Of a stretch of DNA of 6,040 nucleotides, positions 5,371 through 6,040 are shown in pieces. A program made the position numbers and the translations under genes. Origin of the DNA: Calditrichota bacterium (lineage in GTDB: Bacteria; Zhuqueibacterota; Zhuqueibacteria; Zhuqueibacterales; Geothermadaptataceae). The stretch covers positions 1 to 6,040 of the forward strand of contig QQUM01000336.1 in NCBI GenBank assembly GCA_008501545.1, read 5' to 3'. Position 1 is the stretch's first letter. The number at the start of each line of letters is the position of its first letter. The notes under the pieces were generated by a model, which worked only from the letters and a program-made list of their open reading frames with translations, was not told where the DNA came from and searched no databases.

Positions 5371-6040
5371 ATGAAAAAACTAATCATCATCTTTTTATCA
5401 CTCTGCATCACCCTTCCCCTCACCGCGCAAAAGAGCGCTTTTACCCTGGACGATTTGTACAAAATCAAAAATGTTTACGATCTCCACTTTTCGCCGGATG
5501 GCCAATCGATTGTTTTTTATGCCAGCGAGACTGATCTGGAAAATGGCAAAAGCAGTACTGAAATTTATATGATGAAGACCAATGGCAGCAAACTCCGGCA
5601 AATGACCACAAACGATGCCGCAGATTTCCACCCGCGCTGGTCGGGCGACGGCACCGCAATTTACTTTCTCTCCACCCGGGAAGATGGCGTGCAATTATGG
5701 CGACTGCCCGTTCATGGGGGTGAGGCGACGAAACTGACGGATTTCGGTCTCGGCATCAGCGATCCGATCGTTGCACAAAAAGGGAAAAAGCTCATCTTCA
5801 CCGCGGAAGTCTTTCCCGAATGCGGCGCCGATGCGGCATGCAGCGAGCAAATCAATGAGGATATCGCCGGTGGCCCGATGAACGCCCATGTTACTGACCA
5901 GCTCTTTTACCGTCACTGGAACATCTGGAAAGACGGGCGCCGAATTCACACTTTGCTTTATGATCTGGACAATCACGAGGTTGTCGTTCTGCCGCCGGGC
6001 GACATGGATTCGCCATCGATCGTCACAGGCGGCGGCATCA
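5371..6040 (+). CDS. Secreted S9-family peptidase (prolyl oligopeptidase/DPP-like), 5' part
   Basis: The first 223 codons of a gene running off the window; it has no stop in view. It starts with a signal peptide (MKK, hydrophobic 4-18, likely cleavage LTA-Q after residue 19), so the enzyme should act in the periplasm or outside. The visible part is the N-terminal beta-propeller of S9 serine peptidases, which gates access to a C-terminal alpha/beta-hydrolase domain not included here. Propeller blades show LHFSPDGQSIVFY (38-50) and HPRWSGDGTAIYFLS (87-101), then LPVHGG (112-117). The segment FPECGAD (148-154) with a second Cys157, followed by LFYRHW (178-183) and KDGRR (187-191), is typical of the dipeptidyl-peptidase-5/acylaminoacyl-peptidase-like branch. 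Full members are about 650-700 residues. The start has GGAG at 5361-5364, six bases upstream. The catalytic Ser, Asp and His cannot be checked. Confidence 0.88.
   Translation, partial: MKKLIIIFLSLCITLPLTAQKSAFTLDDLYKIKNVYDLHFSPDGQSIVFYASETDLENGKSSTEIYMMKTNGSKLRQMTTNDAADFHPRWSGDGTAIYFLSTREDGVQLWRLPVHGGEATKLTDFGLGISDPIVAQKGKKLIFTAEVFPECGADAACSEQINEDIAGGPMNAHVTDQLFYRHWNIWKDGRRIHTLLYDLDNHEVVVLPPGDMDSPSIVTGGGI

Noticed and set aside
5398..5976. Minus-strand ORFs opposite the peptidase gene
   Set aside because: They are shadows of the S9 peptidase reading frame, which has a clear start, signal peptide and propeller motifs.

Overview
The window reads as a moderate-GC chromosome segment of a Gram-negative, outer-membrane-bearing bacterium. 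The evidence is a PagL-type lipid A deacylase and three proteins with Sec-type signal peptides. Gene style (DUF4097-like solenoid, secreted S9 peptidase, many intergenic palindromes) would fit an FCB-group or Calditrichota/KSB1-like lineage. That placement is a guess; there is no rRNA or other marker here.

Layout. A secreted 545-residue DUF4097-like protein lies at 80-1717 (+), built from 18-residue coils paired into exact 36-residue repeats. It converges with no spacer on a two-gene minus-strand operon: an SGNH/GDSL hydrolase (2590-3243), then an EamA/DMT transporter (1718-2590) joined by a TAATG stop/start overlap. A candidate promoter at 3411-3439 and a 16-bp hairpin at 3266-3306 precede this operon. 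Upstream on the same strand is a PagL-family lipid A 3-O-deacylase (3509-4009). It is divergent from a PNPOx-fold flavin-binding protein at 4372-4926 (+). The window ends inside a secreted S9-family peptidase (5371 onward, +), which has a sigma70-like promoter candidate at 5263-5291.

The three longest non-coding gaps each hold a different palindromic element: CACGAAT units at 3266-3312, a hexamer-periodic inverted repeat at 4190-4296 followed by an 8-bp tandem repeat at 4306-4337, and a 36-bp imperfect inverted repeat at 4958-5040. They look like dispersed repeats rather than genes.

The genes do not form one evident pathway. Four are probably envelope proteins (solenoid, transporter, PagL, secreted peptidase) and two are cytosolic. 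I found no tRNA, rRNA, CRISPR array, transposase or phage gene, and no clear new multi-gene system. The most distinctive signals are the regular solenoid with its 72-residue cysteine super-period and the cluster of unrelated intergenic palindromes.
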